In this document: in pieces, positions 34,020 through 44,225 of the stretch
How the letters are laid out: every line of letters begins with the position of its first letter
Numbering within the stretch: position 1 is the first letter of the stretch
Program-made: the position numbers and the translations under genes
Assembly: GCF_017353175.1 (NCBI RefSeq)
Contig: NZ_JAFMYW010000002.1
Location: 1,116,001 to 1,180,000, forward strand
Source of the DNA: Fibrella forsythiae
GTDB taxonomy: Bacteria > Bacteroidota > Bacteroidia > Cytophagales > Spirosomataceae
Direction of reading: 5' to 3'
Length of the DNA stretch: 64,000 bases
Notes under the pieces: generated by a model
Seen by the model: only the letters and a program-made list of their open reading frames with translations
Told to the model about the DNA's origin: nothing
Databases searched by the model: none

Positions 34020-34799
34020 TTAATTCAAAAACCCCATCAACGCCTCCACAAATTCGGCGGGCTGCTCGGCTTGTACCCAATGGCCGGCGTCTTCGATCGT
34101 GACGAGTTGGGCGTTGGGGAAAAGCCGGAGAATGGCGGGCCAGTCGCTGTCGAGAATGTAGGGTGACCGCGCTCCGCGTATGAATAAGGTACGTTCGGTG
34201 ATCGGATGCGGGTTGGTCAGCTCTTCACCGACGCCATGGATCTCGCGGCTAATCACCGGCAGATTCAGCCGCCAGGCAAATTGAGACGTACCTGCAATTT
34301 CTTCCCGGTACAGGTTCTTGAGCAAAAACTGCCGAACCGTTGGCGACGGCTCGTAGGGGGCTAAAGCGGCATCGGCTTCGGCGCGGGTACGAACACCTTT
34401 TAGATCAATAGAAGCTAATCCGCGAAGGATTTCGCTGTGATGAACCGGGTAAAACTTGGGGGCAATGTCAACGATAACAAGGCTTGTAAACGTACCTGGG
34501 TACGTAAACACGTATTGCATCATGGTTTTGCCGCCCATCGAATGCCCAACCAGAATAGGCTTCTCCAGACCGAGGTCGGTAATCAGTTCGTGGATATCTG
34601 CCGCCATATCGACGTACGAAAAGTCATCGCTGCGGGGCGACTGTCCGTGGTTGCGCTGATCGGGCAAAATAACGCGGTAACCTTGTGCGGCAATCGTTTT
34701 ACTGATCGTGAGCCAGTTGTCGGATGAGCCAAAAATGCCGTGGACAATAATAAGTGGTGTCGCCGTGGGTTCGCCCACTTCGCGGTAATACAGTTTCAT
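34020..34799 (-). CDS. Alpha/beta-fold hydrolase (YbfF-like esterase)
   Basis: This 259-residue serine hydrolase has the oxyanion region IIVHGIFGSSDNW (about 18-30). The nucleophile elbow GHSMGG (about 85-90, Ser 87) and the C-terminal HWVQAEQP (His) complete the triad, with the Asp expected in the FIRGARSPYI region. The motifs and length match YbfF-type acyl esterases, the substrate of which is broad acyl esters. It follows selD by 55 bp on the same strand and may be co-transcribed, though no functional link is evident. It also contains the palindrome ACGTACCTGGGTACGT (34490-34505). Confidence 0.87.
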   Translation of the reverse strand: MKLYYREVGEPTATPLIIVHGIFGSSDNWLTISKTIAAQGYRVILPDQRNHGQSPRSDDFSYVDMAADIHELITDLGLEKPILVGHSMGGKTMMQYVFTYPGTFTSLVIVDIAPKFYPVHHSEILRGLASIDLKGVRTRAEADAALAPYEPSPTVRQFLLKNLYREEIAGTSQFAWRLNLPVISREIHGVGEELTNPHPITERTLFIRGARSPYILDSDWPAILRLFPNAQLVTIEDAGHWVQAEQPAEFVEALMGFLN

Positions 34800-34854
34800 A
34801 GGTTTTTATACATGGGTTTCAACACAGCGGCGAGCCCGTCTCTGTGCCAAAACC

Positions 34855-35922
34855 TTATGATACATAGACGACTTTTTCCTGCTTCGCCACCATTGTGCCG
34901 AATGACGTTAGGTTGAAGCCGTTTTCTTTCGCCATGCGTTCAAATTCGTCTGTGCAATGCGGTTCAACGGCGATGAGCAAACCGCCTGACGTTTGCGGAT
35001 CGGCCAGGATGTGGCGTTGACTGTCGGTAAGCTCCGCGATTTTGTGGCCGTAGCTATCCCAGTTACGATGCGTGCCGCCGGGAATACTGCCCTGAGCCAG
35101 GTACGTGTCAACTATTTCCAGCCTGGGTACGTCGTCGAAACGAATATCGGCACTCAGTCCGCTACCTTCCGCCATTTCGGTGAGGTGGCCAAGCAGGCCG
35201 AAACCGGTTACGTCGGTCAGAGCTTTTACGTAGGGCAGATGACCTAACACAGCCCCGAATGAGTTGAGTTGGGCCATTTGACGGGGAGCCAGATCGGCGT
35301 GTTCGGGCAGTAGAATGCCTTTTTTCTGGGCGGTTGTCAGGATGCCTACGCCCAGCGGTTTGGTCAGGTAAAGTACACAGCCTTCGGTGGCAGTGTTGTT
35401 CTGTTTTAAGTCGCTGATACGTACCCGGCCTGTTACGGCTAGTCCGAAAACTGGTTCGGGGCAATCGATACTATGACCACCTGCTAGGGGAATACCTGCT
35501 TCGGCACAAATGGCCCGGCTACCGGCAATGACTTCCCCGGCTATTTCAGGCGACAGCTTATCGATGGGCCAGCCAAGAATCGCAATGGCCATAATGGGCT
35601 GACCGCCCATCGCATACACATCACTGATCGCGTTGGCTGATGCGATGCGCCCAAAATCGAAGGCATTGTCGACGATGGGCATGAAAAAGTCGGTGGTGCT
35701 GATGATAGCCTCACCGTTTCCCAGATCCATAACTGCAGCGTCATCGCGGGCGTCGTTTCCAACTAACAAAGTAGAAAAGAGATTGGCTGGCGAAGTAGGT
35801 CCACTGGCCTGTCCGTGCAGAATACGGTCGAGCACTTTAGGGGCAATTTTGCAGCCGCAGCCCGCCCCATGACTATACTGAGTGAGCTTAATGGTTGCGT
35901 TACTATCGGAGGTTGGTATCAT
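34855..35922 (-). CDS. selD: Selenide, water dikinase (selenophosphate synthetase)
   Basis: This 355-residue ATP-dependent enzyme makes selenophosphate, the Se donor for selenocysteine and for 2-selenouridine in tRNA. The active-site segment [18 protein letters not shown] (about 14-31) has Cys at the position where some organisms use Sec. The metal-binding [14 protein letters not shown] and [20 protein letters not shown] motifs and the C-terminal [14 protein letters not shown] are complete. The ATG at 35922 gives the normal start. No selA, selB or selU gene is in the window, so which selenium pathway it serves is unknown. It is followed by a hydrolase gene on the same strand. Confidence 0.95.
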   Translation of the reverse strand: MIPTSDSNATIKLTQYSHGAGCGCKIAPKVLDRILHGQASGPTSPANLFSTLLVGNDARDDAAVMDLGNGEAIISTTDFFMPIVDNAFDFGRIASANAISDVYAMGGQPIMAIAILGWPIDKLSPEIAGEVIAGSRAICAEAGIPLAGGHSIDCPEPVFGLAVTGRVRISDLKQNNTATEGCVLYLTKPLGVGILTTAQKKGILLPEHADLAPRQMAQLNSFGAVLGHLPYVKALTDVTGFGLLGHLTEMAEGSGLSADIRFDDVPRLEIVDTYLAQGSIPGGTHRNWDSYGHKIAELTDSQRHILADPQTSGGLLIAVEPHCTDEFERMAKENGFNLTSFGTMVAKQEKVVYVS

Positions 35923-36188
35923 CGGAAATTGGAGTGAAATCAAGTAGACTAACGCAGAAGGTTGCCTTTGGGTTGGCTTAACAATAAGATAACAATAACC
36001 TACTAGGCTGATAGCATGGAAAATATGTAATTTTTAAAGAAATAAGCCGCGTAATAAGTGAAACATAGCACTTTTTGTAGAAAATAGACTTGGCGGTCCC
36101 GAAAACTTGTCTGACCTTTGCCCCCGAAAACAATTCCATATCCAACCGTGTGGACTTGACTGCATTAACAATCAAACCAAACACTTCT

Positions 36189-39100
36189 ATGTTTAAAAAG
36201 CTACTGCGCTTCCGGGCAGCTTTCTTACTGCTTGCCAGTATGATGCTGACCGTAATCCTCGGGGGCGGGGCCATGGCACAGGTAACTTCTGGTGCCATTA
36301 ACGGTATTGTTACCGATAACAAAGGGGAGGGTCTTCCCGGTGCTACGGTTATTGCCATTCACGAGCCATCGGGGACTCGGTACGGAACAACGTCGAATGC
36401 ATCAGGGCGTTATACATTGCCAACAGTACGGGTAGGTGGACCATATACCATCAAAGTGACATTTGTCGGTTACAAAGATCAAACGACAAACAACGCATTT
36501 GTGAGCCTGGGAACAGCAGCTGATGCCAACTTCAGACTAACAGACGAAGGTACAAGCCTGAACGAAGTGGTAATTACCACGAACCGGTCAGATATTTTTA
36601 GCTCGGATCGCACGGGTGCTGCTTCGTCATTTGGACGGGAAGCCATCAACACGACACCAACAATTGGCCGTACGATTAACGACATTACCAAGTACAACCC
36701 ATATGGTAATGGTCAATCATTCGCTGGTCAGGACAGCCGCTTCAACAATATCACTATTGATGGCGCTGTGTTCAACAATGGTTTTGGTCTGGGTAGCTCA
36801 GCACAAGCTGGTGGCCGGACAGGTACAACGGCCGTGTCGCTCGACGCGCTTGATCAGGTTCAGGTTAACGTAGCACCTTATGACGTTCGTCAGTCGGGCT
36901 TCACCGGTGCCGGTATCAACGCCGTTACCCGCTCAGGTACAAACGAATTCTCAGGTTCAGCTTACACCCTGTTCCGTTCTGATAAAGTTGTTGGTAAAAC
37001 GGTAGGTGGTGTGACATATACACCGGCACCAAATCTTAGCGAAACCACGTACGGTTTCCGGTTGGGTGGTCCGATCATCAAAGACAAACTGTTCTTCTTT
37101 GTTAATGGTGAGCAGTTCGACAGCAGCACACCTGCTCTGACCTATTCGTTGGACCGTGGACAAACCAGCGGAAATATTTCGCGTTTGACAGCGGCAGAAG
37201 CGGCTGATCTGACGAGTTTCATGCAGACCAACTTTGGCCGCGCCTTAGGGCCTTTCGACGGTTTCAATAACCAGGTGAAGAGTATTAAAGGACTGGTTCG
37301 TCTGGATTATAATATCAACGACAATCATAAACTGTCGGTACGGTATTCGCATCACAATTCGGAGTCGGATGTTCCCATTAGTAATAGCAGCAGTAGCAAC
37401 ACAGCCGGTAATGGTAACCGGACCAATTTGCGGGATGCTATATCGCCGGAAAGCAGTGGTTATATCATCGCCGATAATACCCGCTCGATCGCAGCTGAAT
37501 TGACATCAACGCTTGGTAGCAAAGTGTCGAACGACCTGATTGTTACCTATAACAAGCAGGTTGAAGACCGTACGTATAAGACGGGCTTGTTCCCAACGAT
37601 TGATATCCTTAATGCACCGGGTGGAACTACGCTGACATCGATTGGTTTTGATCCATTCACGCCTAGTAACAAATTGAACTATTCGACGTTCAACATCACG
37701 GATAATATCAGCTATTATGCAGGCAAACACACGTTAACTGCTGGATTGGTTTACGAACACTTTACATCGAACAACGTGTTCTTCCCATCGTCAAATGGTG
37801 TGTATGTCTACAACTCAATTGCTGACTTCAAGGCAGCTGCTTTAGCGTCAATCGCTAACCCTACGAGTACGACTTCGCCGGTAGCGGTAAACCGTTACAA
37901 CCTGCGTTACTCATTAATCGACGGTGGTGCTGAGCCACTGCAACGTCTGGACCGCGACCTGTATAGCGCCTACATTCAGGATGAGTATCAGGCCACACCA
38001 AACTTCAAATTGACGTTGGGTCTGCGCGGTGATGTTTACGCTTATGACGATTCAAACGCTGCTTCATTCAACAACCAGCGTGTGGCGGACTTAAATTTCC
38101 GTGATGAAAATAACAACAATCAATATAAGATCACGACAGGCTCATTCCCCAAACCACGGCTGTTAATTTCGCCCCGTGTTGGTTTTAACTGGGATGTGAA
38201 AGGTGATAAGACAACACAGATTCGTGGTGGTAGTGGTTTCTTCGTATCACGTATACCTGAGGTATTGATATCAAACCAGTTGGGTAACAACGGTATCAAT
38301 ACGGCAGTGTTCAACTTAACGAACACGCGTGTTCCATTCGTTACTGACCCAAGCAAATTGCCAGCTGGTATTCTGCCGGCTCCTACAAGTCCGCAAAGCT
38401 TGACCGGTTATGCCATAAACGCATCGGATCAGGATTTAAAATACCCACAAATCTGGAAAACGAACATTGCCGTTGATCAGCGCTTGCCTTTAGGTTTGGT
38501 AGCTACGGTTGAGTTCATCTACAACAAAACGCTGAACGGCCTACGTTATATCGATGCTAACCTTGCCGCACCGAACGCAACAACGCCTGATGGTCGTCCA
38601 CGCTTCCCGGCGTTAGGCTTGAGTGGTACAGCAGCTACCAATGCCCGTTTTATCAATCCGACAATTAGTAATGCCTTTGTGTTGAAAAACACGGATCAGG
38701 GCGATTCATACATTGCGACGATCAAACTGGAGAAGCCAGCTGTGAAAGGATTTGGCGGATTTGTTTCATACACCTACGGAGAAGCGCGTGATATCGCCTT
38801 TGTGGGTAGCACGGTTCAAGCTAACGTACCTACAACCCTTGGTCAGAATTACCTGCCCCTGACGTATTCAGATAACGATCTGCGTCACCGCATCGTTGGT
38901 TTACTGAATTACCGGTTGAACTACGGCGGTAAAGTGGGTGGCTCGTCTACTTTCACTCTGGGTCTGGTGTCGAACAGCGGTTCAAAGATTTCATACACCT
39001 ATGGCCAGGATGTGAATGGTGACGGACAGAATGCGAACGACCTGATCTTCGTACCGAACAAGGCATCTGATTTGACGTTCCGGCCATTGGTAGTGACCAC

Positions 39101-39578
39101 GGCCGCTACAGCTACTACGCCTTCTTCATCTGTTACCTACACCGCAGCACAGCAGCAGGCTGCGCTAGACGCTTTTATCGATGGCAACGATTATTTGAAA
39201 ACCCGTCGCGGTCAGTTTGCTGAGCGGAATGGCGGTGCTTTCCCCTGGTTGACCCGTGTTGACTTCACATTCATCCAGGAGTTCTACTTCAACGTTGGTG
39301 CAAAAGGTAAGCGCAACACAATTCAGCTTCGTGCTGACATTCTGAATGTAGGTAACTTGCTCAACGACTCGTGGGGTATTGGCTACCAATCGACATCGTT
39401 CAATCCCCTTTCTGCAACGGTAGCAGCGAACGGAGCACTCTCATACACACTGGCTACGCAGTCGGTTACAGAAGGTGGTGTATCGAAAACTGTCTTGTTG
39501 CGTGATTCATTCGCGCCTAACGTGTCGCTGAACTCCGTTTGGCAGGCTCAATTTGGCCTTCGTTATATCTTCAACTAA
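36189..39578 (+). CDS. Oar-like TonB-dependent receptor with CarboxypepD_reg domain
   Basis: This 1129-residue outer-membrane protein has a long signal peptide (about 1-37, ending GGAMA) followed by a carboxypeptidase-regulatory-like domain at about 40-125 ([20 protein letters not shown]). A TonB plug-like domain ([15 protein letters not shown]) follows, then a large barrel with the [14 protein letters not shown] segment and a terminal YIFN. The layout matches the Oar-type receptors, not SusC, and no SusD gene is adjacent. In Myxococcus Oar is needed for export of a morphogen, but the role here is unknown. The codon choice (many GGT, GTA and CCT) suggests strong expression. A good terminator follows. 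Confidence 0.88.
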   Translation: MFKKLLRFRAAFLLLASMMLTVILGGGAMAQVTSGAINGIVTDNKGEGLPGATVIAIHEPSGTRYGTTSNASGRYTLPTVRVGGPYTIKVTFVGYKDQTTNNAFVSLGTAADANFRLTDEGTSLNEVVITTNRSDIFSSDRTGAASSFGREAINTTPTIGRTINDITKYNPYGNGQSFAGQDSRFNNITIDGAVFNNGFGLGSSAQAGGRTGTTAVSLDALDQVQVNVAPYDVRQSGFTGAGINAVTRSGTNEFSGSAYTLFRSDKVVGKTVGGVTYTPAPNLSETTYGFRLGGPIIKDKLFFFVNGEQFDSSTPALTYSLDRGQTSGNISRLTAAEAADLTSFMQTNFGRALGPFDGFNNQVKSIKGLVRLDYNINDNHKLSVRYSHHNSESDVPISNSSSSNTAGNGNRTNLRDAISPESSGYIIADNTRSIAAELTSTLGSKVSNDLIVTYNKQVEDRTYKTGLFPTIDILNAPGGTTLTSIGFDPFTPSNKLNYSTFNITDNISYYAGKHTLTAGLVYEHFTSNNVFFPSSNGVYVYNSIADFKAAALASIANPTSTTSPVAVNRYNLRYSLIDGGAEPLQRLDRDLYSAYIQDEYQATPNFKLTLGLRGDVYAYDDSNAASFNNQRVADLNFRDENNNNQYKITTGSFPKPRLLISPRVGFNWDVKGDKTTQIRGGSGFFVSRIPEVLISNQLGNNGINTAVFNLTNTRVPFVTDPSKLPAGILPAPTSPQSLTGYAINASDQDLKYPQIWKTNIAVDQRLPLGLVATVEFIYNKTLNGLRYIDANLAAPNATTPDGRPRFPALGLSGTAATNARFINPTISNAFVLKNTDQGDSYIATIKLEKPAVKGFGGFVSYTYGEARDIAFVGSTVQANVPTTLGQNYLPLTYSDNDLRHRIVGLLNYRLNYGGKVGGSSTFTLGLVSNSGSKISYTYGQDVNGDGQNANDLIFVPNKASDLTFRPLVVTTAATATTPSSSVTYTAAQQQAALDAFIDGNDYLKTRRGQFAERNGGAFPWLTRVDFTFIQEFYFNVGAKGKRNTIQLRADILNVGNLLNDSWGIGYQSTSFNPLSATVAANGALSYTLATQSVTEGGVSKTVLLRDSFAPNVSLNSVWQAQFGLRYIFN

Positions 39579-39601
39579 GAAGAATAACGTACCTGAAAAT
39601 G

Positions 39602-39633
39602 AAACCCCCGACCAGATATGGCCGGGGGTTTTT
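39602..39633 (+). terminator. Intrinsic terminator of the Oar-like receptor
   Basis: AAACCCCCG pairs with CGGGGGTTT (stem of 12 positions with one mismatch), followed by TTTTT. It lies 24 bp after the stop, with the word AACGTACC in between (39586-39593). Confidence 0.85.
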
Positions 39634-39652
39634 GTTGATATCAATTGACGAT

Positions 39653-40516
39653 ATGAAAAGCAGCTTTCTTCTACTCTTCACGCTGTTTGTAAGCAGTTCG
39701 GTTACAGCCCAATCGATCAATCGATTTCGCGATAGCCAGACGCTTGACTTGTTTCTACAGTATCAGCCGACTCAGCAAAGGCCACTTATTTTAGCGCATA
39801 GGGGTGGGCCTGGCCCGGCAGATACTGAAAACTCAATTGTCACGTTTGCCAAAACATCCACGGCTCTTCCGGATGCTATTCTGGAAATGGATGTGCGCAT
39901 GACGCGTGATAGCAGCCTCGTTTTGTTACACGATGCAACGCTGGATCGGGAATCGAACGCCAACGGAGCCGTTAGTGACTGGACATTTGCCGACCTAAAA
40001 AAAGTATTGCTGAAAACGTTGGCCGGCGATCTCACGAAACAGACTATACCAACTCTCGCTGATGTACTGAACTGGAATAAAAACAGGTACGTATTAGCGC
40101 TGGATGTTAAACCGGGGACTGATCTGGTGCGCGTGATGAACGTAGTTAAAAAGTACAACGCCGAGCATTCCGTCTTTATGATCTGTTATTCGCTTGCTGA
40201 TGCGCAGCAAATGCGAAAGGATTACCCGACGCTCTGGTTGGCCGTTGGAGTTGGTAGCCTGGCCGATATCGATAAGCTTGAAGCGGCTTCGCTTTCCGGC
40301 CGTTTGATTGCCCTTACACCGCCACAACGTCAGTCAGCCTTGTTCTATGAGCGGTTGCATAGGCATGGTATACCATGTGCCATAGGTACGTATGGTGTCG
40401 GCCAATTGGACGAGCAACCATTGCCTGATGTAGCGAATCGGTATCGGGATACGTTTCGACAAGGCGGTGACATATTAACGACAGATAGGCCAATGGCTGT
40501 ATCTGAGTTATTTTAG
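39653..40516 (+). CDS. Glycerophosphodiester phosphodiesterase family protein, exported
   Basis: This 287-residue enzyme has a signal peptide (about 1-18, ending SVTAQ). The GDPD motifs are LAHRGGPGPADTENS (first catalytic His), LEMDVRMTRDSSLVLLHDATLD (metal-binding Glu/Asp and second His) and the C-terminal LTTDRP. It hydrolyses glycerophosphodiesters to glycerol 3-phosphate and an alcohol, probably in the periplasm. The start ATG at 39653 is chosen because the upstream reading runs through the terminator of the previous gene. Its stop codon overlaps the end of a truncated patatin copy on the other strand. Confidence 0.9.
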   Translation: MKSSFLLLFTLFVSSSVTAQSINRFRDSQTLDLFLQYQPTQQRPLILAHRGGPGPADTENSIVTFAKTSTALPDAILEMDVRMTRDSSLVLLHDATLDRESNANGAVSDWTFADLKKVLLKTLAGDLTKQTIPTLADVLNWNKNRYVLALDVKPGTDLVRVMNVVKKYNAEHSVFMICYSLADAQQMRKDYPTLWLAVGVGSLADIDKLEAASLSGRLIALTPPQRQSALFYERLHRHGIPCAIGTYGVGQLDEQPLPDVANRYRDTFRQGGDILTTDRPMAVSELF

Positions 40517-40671
40517 CTGACCAGGTTAAATTGAGAATTAACAGTTGTCAGTCTGAGGACATCCGTACCGGCTTTGTAGCCTTGAACGATTAGCTTGCCG
40601 ATATCATCGGAAACAAACTTTTGCAGGTTTAGGCTGAGTGGTTCGGCTGGGCGAATGACGGTGATACTGCT
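40513..40671 (-). pseudogene. Truncated patatin-like gene, C-terminal remnant
   Basis: The minus strand encodes 52 residues (SITVIRPAEPLSLNLQKF..., then GYKAGTDVLRLTTVNS) followed by TAA. They match the last part of the intact patatin-like protein at 41965-42939, with about four differences over 45 residues, while the DNA differs at many synonymous positions. No start codon, catalytic Ser or Asp region remains. The remnant continues to its own stop, so only the 5' part of the gene is lost. It lies directly upstream of the ATPase gene that separates it from the intact copy. The residue pattern suggests a once-functional paralogue truncated later. Confidence 0.8.
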
Positions 40672-40782
40672 TAGTGGACTATGCAGTTCCGCTTTTCATG
40701 AAAAGTTTAGTACAAACTACCCTCGTATAGATAAAAACAATACGTTTGCAGATCAGGAATCCAATTCCCGATTTGCAAGCGT

Positions 40783-41946
40783 ATGATAGACAGGCTACTA
40801 GCTAACAAAGCGGCAGCGTTGTTAGCTAAATTTCCGATTTTGACGATCAATGGGCCACGGCAATCGGGCAAGACAACTTTCTGTAGATTACTATGTCCCG
40901 ATTATGTTTATCTGAACATGGAACTGCTGGAGAATAGGCAGTTTGCCGAACAAGACCCGCATGGATTCCTGGAAACGTATAAAGGCGGAGTTATTCTGGA
41001 TGAAGTGCAGGCTGTTCCTAATCTGTTTTCGTATTTACAGTATTACACTGATTTACGAAATCAGCCGGGCGAGTATATCCTGAGCGGTTCACAGAACTTC
41101 TTATTGCTCGAGCAAATCACGCAGTCATTAGCGGGTAGAGTAGCCATTTTTACTTTGTTACCATTTGCCGTCAGCGAGATCCGGGGAACGACGTACGATG
41201 TCGGCAACTGGTCAACCTATCTCTGGCAGGGGAGCTACCCGCGGCTGTATCAGCAGGGGTTGTCTCCAGCTGATTTCTATCCAAGCTACCTCACCACGTA
41301 TGCAGAGCGCGATGTTCGTCAGGTAGTAAACATACAGAGCGTAGGTCAGTTTCAGGCGTTTCTGATTAGTTGCGCCAGCCGAATTGGTCAGTTAGTCAAC
41401 TTTGCTCAGTTAGGATTAGAGCTGGGACTTGATGCTAAAACGGTTGCCAAGTGGGTGTCTATCCTGGAAACCAGTTTTATCGCCTATCGTCTGCAACCTT
41501 ATTTCCGCAACTACAACAAGCGCATTGTCAAATCACCGAAACTCTATTTCTACGATACCGGACTGGCTTGCTCGCTACTCGGAATTCGATCGGCCGATCA
41601 GCTGCAAACGCATTTCTTGCGGGGGGCGCTGTTTGAGAATCTGATGATCAATGAATTGATGAAAAATAAGCTCAACGCAGGCCAGAAACCGCAATTCTAT
41701 TTCTGGCGCGACAGTACCGGACATGAAATTGACCTGCTGTCAGACGAGGGGATGATTCATCGGGCCGTTGAGATTAAATCCGGGCAAACCATTCAACCTT
41801 CTTTCTTCGATGGACTACGTTTCTACGCCGATCTGCCCCATACTACTGAAACCGTGGAGACGTACCTGATTTATGGTGGCGATCAGGCACAGCAACGTAC
41901 CCAGGCCCAGGTAATGACCTGGCAGACGCTGGAATTGTTTCCGTAG
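40783..41946 (+). CDS. AAA-family ATPase with DUF4143 domain
   Basis: This 387-residue cytoplasmic protein has an N-terminal P-loop ATPase domain with Walker A GPRQSGKTTF (about residues 24-33) and Walker B GGVILDEVQA (about 69-78). A C-terminal DUF4143 nuclease-fold-like domain (about 200-370) contains KSPKLYFYDTGLACSLLG, then the FYFWRDSTGHEIDLL, EIKSGQT motif like that of restriction-type nucleases. YAERDVRQVVNIQ joins the two. Such proteins are common single genes in mobile or defence-like contexts, but no defined role is known. It sits between a truncated and an intact patatin gene, which suggests insertion into a former tandem pair. Confidence 0.88.
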   Translation: MIDRLLANKAAALLAKFPILTINGPRQSGKTTFCRLLCPDYVYLNMELLENRQFAEQDPHGFLETYKGGVILDEVQAVPNLFSYLQYYTDLRNQPGEYILSGSQNFLLLEQITQSLAGRVAIFTLLPFAVSEIRGTTYDVGNWSTYLWQGSYPRLYQQGLSPADFYPSYLTTYAERDVRQVVNIQSVGQFQAFLISCASRIGQLVNFAQLGLELGLDAKTVAKWVSILETSFIAYRLQPYFRNYNKRIVKSPKLYFYDTGLACSLLGIRSADQLQTHFLRGALFENLMINELMKNKLNAGQKPQFYFWRDSTGHEIDLLSDEGMIHRAVEIKSGQTIQPSFFDGLRFYADLPHTTETVETYLIYGGDQAQQRTQAQVMTWQTLELFP

Positions 41947-41964
41947 GTAATACGTATGACAGCA

Positions 41965-42939
41965 CTACGAGTTGACGGTTATCATCCGGAGTACGTCAGT
42001 GCCAGCTTTGTATCCCTGCACGATTAGCTTGCCTATGTCGTCGGAGACGAACTTTTGGAGATTCAGGCTGAGTGGTTCGGTTGGGCGAATGACGGTAAGG
42101 CTGAAGGTATGACCGCGCAGTTTTTCGCGATCAACAAAACGTTCGGCCCAGGCAATATCGTTGTTGACAATCTGATTGACGGTAATGTCTTTCACCCGCT
42201 CCATCAGGTTGAGCAGATTGCGGTGATTGAACGACTCGTTGAAGATTCGTTTGGCGTGGCAGGCTACACACATCAGTTCGGTTGCGCCATCATCGATGGC
42301 TTCGCGCAGTGGTGCCACCTCCCGGAGTCCTCCATCGAGGAACGCTTTACGCCGGTCATCGCCGATCTGAACGGCGGGCATCAGAAAAGGGAGCGAACTG
42401 CTGGCAAAAACATAGTCGAGGAAATGTGCTTCGTTGGGCGACACATACACCATATCGCCCTCGATGACGTTTACGGCCCCAACTTTCAACTTGATCGGTC
42501 CCTGCTTCAACACGTTTACATCAATATGCTCGCTGATCAGGTTGCGTAAAGGCGTATTGTCCAGAAAACCATCGAACCGGCTGAACAGCGTATTATAGCC
42601 CGTCAGCACGCGCGACCGGATCACGGCTACATCATCAGGTTTCGTGATATGCTTGATCCAGAATTCGAGCAGGACACGGCCAACTTTCGGCCAGTCGATC
42701 CGGCCTGTTTCGGCATGCTGCCTGTTGGCTTCGTGAACCAAAAAAGTGGCGTTCAGACTGCCTACAGAGATACCGTAGATAGCTTCGGGCTTGAACCCTT
42801 TCTCGAAGATGGCCGTGATGGCACCACACTGGAAAGCGCCTTTCAGGGAGCCACCACCCAGCACCAGGGTACGGCCGCAGGAAGTAGGTAATAAGTCGGA
42901 ATGAACTTCAGAAGCAGGAATGGTAGGTTGGTCAGGCAT
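41965..42939 (-). CDS. Patatin-like phospholipase
   Basis: This 324-residue serine lipase/acyl hydrolase has the patatin motifs TLVLGGGSLKGAFQCGA (oxyanion hole, about 24-40), GISVGSLN (nucleophile Ser 58) and FLDGGLREVAPL (catalytic Asp, about 195-206). No signal peptide is visible, so it is probably cytoplasmic. The stop is 18 bp from the stop of the convergent ATPase gene. A 5'-truncated homologue of its 3' end lies at 40513-40671, on the other side of that ATPase. The substrate (phospholipid or other ester) is not known. Confidence 0.9.
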   Translation of the reverse strand: MPDQPTIPASEVHSDLLPTSCGRTLVLGGGSLKGAFQCGAITAIFEKGFKPEAIYGISVGSLNATFLVHEANRQHAETGRIDWPKVGRVLLEFWIKHITKPDDVAVIRSRVLTGYNTLFSRFDGFLDNTPLRNLISEHIDVNVLKQGPIKLKVGAVNVIEGDMVYVSPNEAHFLDYVFASSSLPFLMPAVQIGDDRRKAFLDGGLREVAPLREAIDDGATELMCVACHAKRIFNESFNHRNLLNLMERVKDITVNQIVNNDIAWAERFVDREKLRGHTFSLTVIRPTEPLSLNLQKFVSDDIGKLIVQGYKAGTDVLRMITVNS

Positions 42940-43062
42940 GAGTTGACTGTAGAGAGTAGTACTGGAGAGAGCTAAAACAGGACAAGAGCTATCTTGATGT
43001 TAGTCTCTGTAAAATGTCCTGGAAAATACTCTTCCAAGAGCTGCCTCGAAGATTGTGATTTT

Positions 43063-43094
43063 TACCAACAGTTCGTCAATTCGTCGTTACTTTT
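43063..43094 (+). promoter_or_regulatory. Probable promoter of the polyprenyl synthase gene
   Basis: -33 TTG (43063-43065), a 21-bp spacer and -7 TACTTTTG (43087-43094) fit the Bacteroidota consensus. The leader to the ATG at 43179 is about 80 nt. The rest of the 239-bp gap from 42940 shows nothing else. Confidence 0.55.
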
Positions 43095-43178
43095 GCCCAA
43101 TCACTTATCAATTAATGACGTAGTACAGGCGGCCGCGACGTAGTCGGATTGGGCTGGCTCTACGGTTAAGATTTACGA

Positions 43179-44153
43179 ATGTCTCTCACCATTGCCGATA
43201 TCCAGGCTCCGATTGCTGCTGAAATGAATCGGTTCGAGCAGACGTTTAAAGACCTGATGAAAAGTGACGTGATGCTGCTCGATCAGATCACGAACTACAT
43301 TGTCCGGCGTAAAGGCAAGCAGCTTCGCCCCATGTTCGTTTTTCTGACGGCGGGTGTTTGTGGCACCATCAACGACTCTACCTATCGGGGGGCCGCTCTT
43401 ATCGAACTGCTTCATACTGCCTCGCTTGTCCACGATGATGTCGTCGACGATTCGAACTACCGCCGTGGTTTTTTTTCCATCAACGCGCTCTGGAAGAATA
43501 AAATTGCGGTGCTGGTAGGGGATTATCTACTCGCAAGAGGGCTATCGCTTTCGCTCGATAACGGCGATTATGACCTGCTGGGCATTGGTAACAAGGCTGT
43601 GCGTGATTTGTCGGAAGGCGAACTTCTCCAACTGGAAAAAGCACGGCGCCTCGATATCAACGAGGATGTTTACTACGAAATTATCCGGCAAAAAACAGCG
43701 TCGCTTATTGCCGCCTGTTGCGCCATGGGTGCCCGATCGGTGAATGCAACAACTGAGATGATCGAAATAGCCCGTCTGTTCGGTGAAAAAGTGGGCATCG
43801 CCTTTCAAATAAAAGACGACCTGTTCGACTACGGAACGGCTGAAGTCGGTAAACCGCTCGGTATCGATATCAAGGAGAAAAAGATGACGTTACCGTTGAT
43901 CTATGCCCTTAATAAGGCAGCTCGAAGTGATAAACGGCGTGTGATCAATATCATCAAAAATCATAGCGATGAGCCGAAGCAAGTTAACGATGTGATCTCC
44001 TTCGTGAAAGAGTCTGGGGGTATCGAATACGCTACGGTTGCCATGCAGAACTACGTGCAGCAGGCAAAAGACCTTCTCTATAAACTTCCTGCCTCGACCT
44101 ACCGCAACTCGCTGGAGGGCCTCATTCAATATACAATCGAGCGAAGCAAGTGA
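43179..44153 (+). CDS. Trans-polyprenyl diphosphate synthase (IspB-like)
   Basis: This 324-residue isoprenyl chain elongation enzyme has the first Asp-rich motif LVHDDVVDD (about residues 84-92), the second FQIKDDLFDYG (about 208-218), and KGKQLRPMFVFLTAG near the N-terminus. It joins IPP units to an allylic diphosphate. The large residues around the first motif and the overall length resemble long-chain (hepta- to octaprenyl) synthases of quinone synthesis. A geranylgeranyl role in carotenoid synthesis cannot be excluded given the CrtW-like gene convergent with it. A long inverted repeat separates the two genes. Confidence 0.88.
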   Translation: MSLTIADIQAPIAAEMNRFEQTFKDLMKSDVMLLDQITNYIVRRKGKQLRPMFVFLTAGVCGTINDSTYRGAALIELLHTASLVHDDVVDDSNYRRGFFSINALWKNKIAVLVGDYLLARGLSLSLDNGDYDLLGIGNKAVRDLSEGELLQLEKARRLDINEDVYYEIIRQKTASLIAACCAMGARSVNATTEMIEIARLFGEKVGIAFQIKDDLFDYGTAEVGKPLGIDIKEKKMTLPLIYALNKAARSDKRRVINIIKNHSDEPKQVNDVISFVKESGGIEYATVAMQNYVQQAKDLLYKLPASTYRNSLEGLIQYTIERSK

Positions 44154-44163
44154 GAGCGAATTA

Positions 44164-44225
44164 AGCATTAAGAATGGCTCTATTAGCAGTAATGTATGTC
44201 CATTGGCAGAGCCATTCTTAATGCT
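44164..44225. terminator. 18-bp inverted repeat overlapping the stop of the ketolase gene
   Basis: AGCATTAAGAATGGCTCT (44164-44181) is perfectly complementary to 44208-44225. The right arm covers the stop codon of the convergent CrtW-like gene (44218-44220). The flank (GCGAATTAAGC and CTTAATTCTTCACTC) extends the symmetry loosely. It lies 11 bp after the synthase stop. Confidence 0.75.

Noticed and set aside
40513-41946. Transposon or IS element around the DUF4143 ATPase
   Set aside because: No transposase, terminal inverted repeats or short target-site duplication were found; the flanking homology is explained by two patatin copies.
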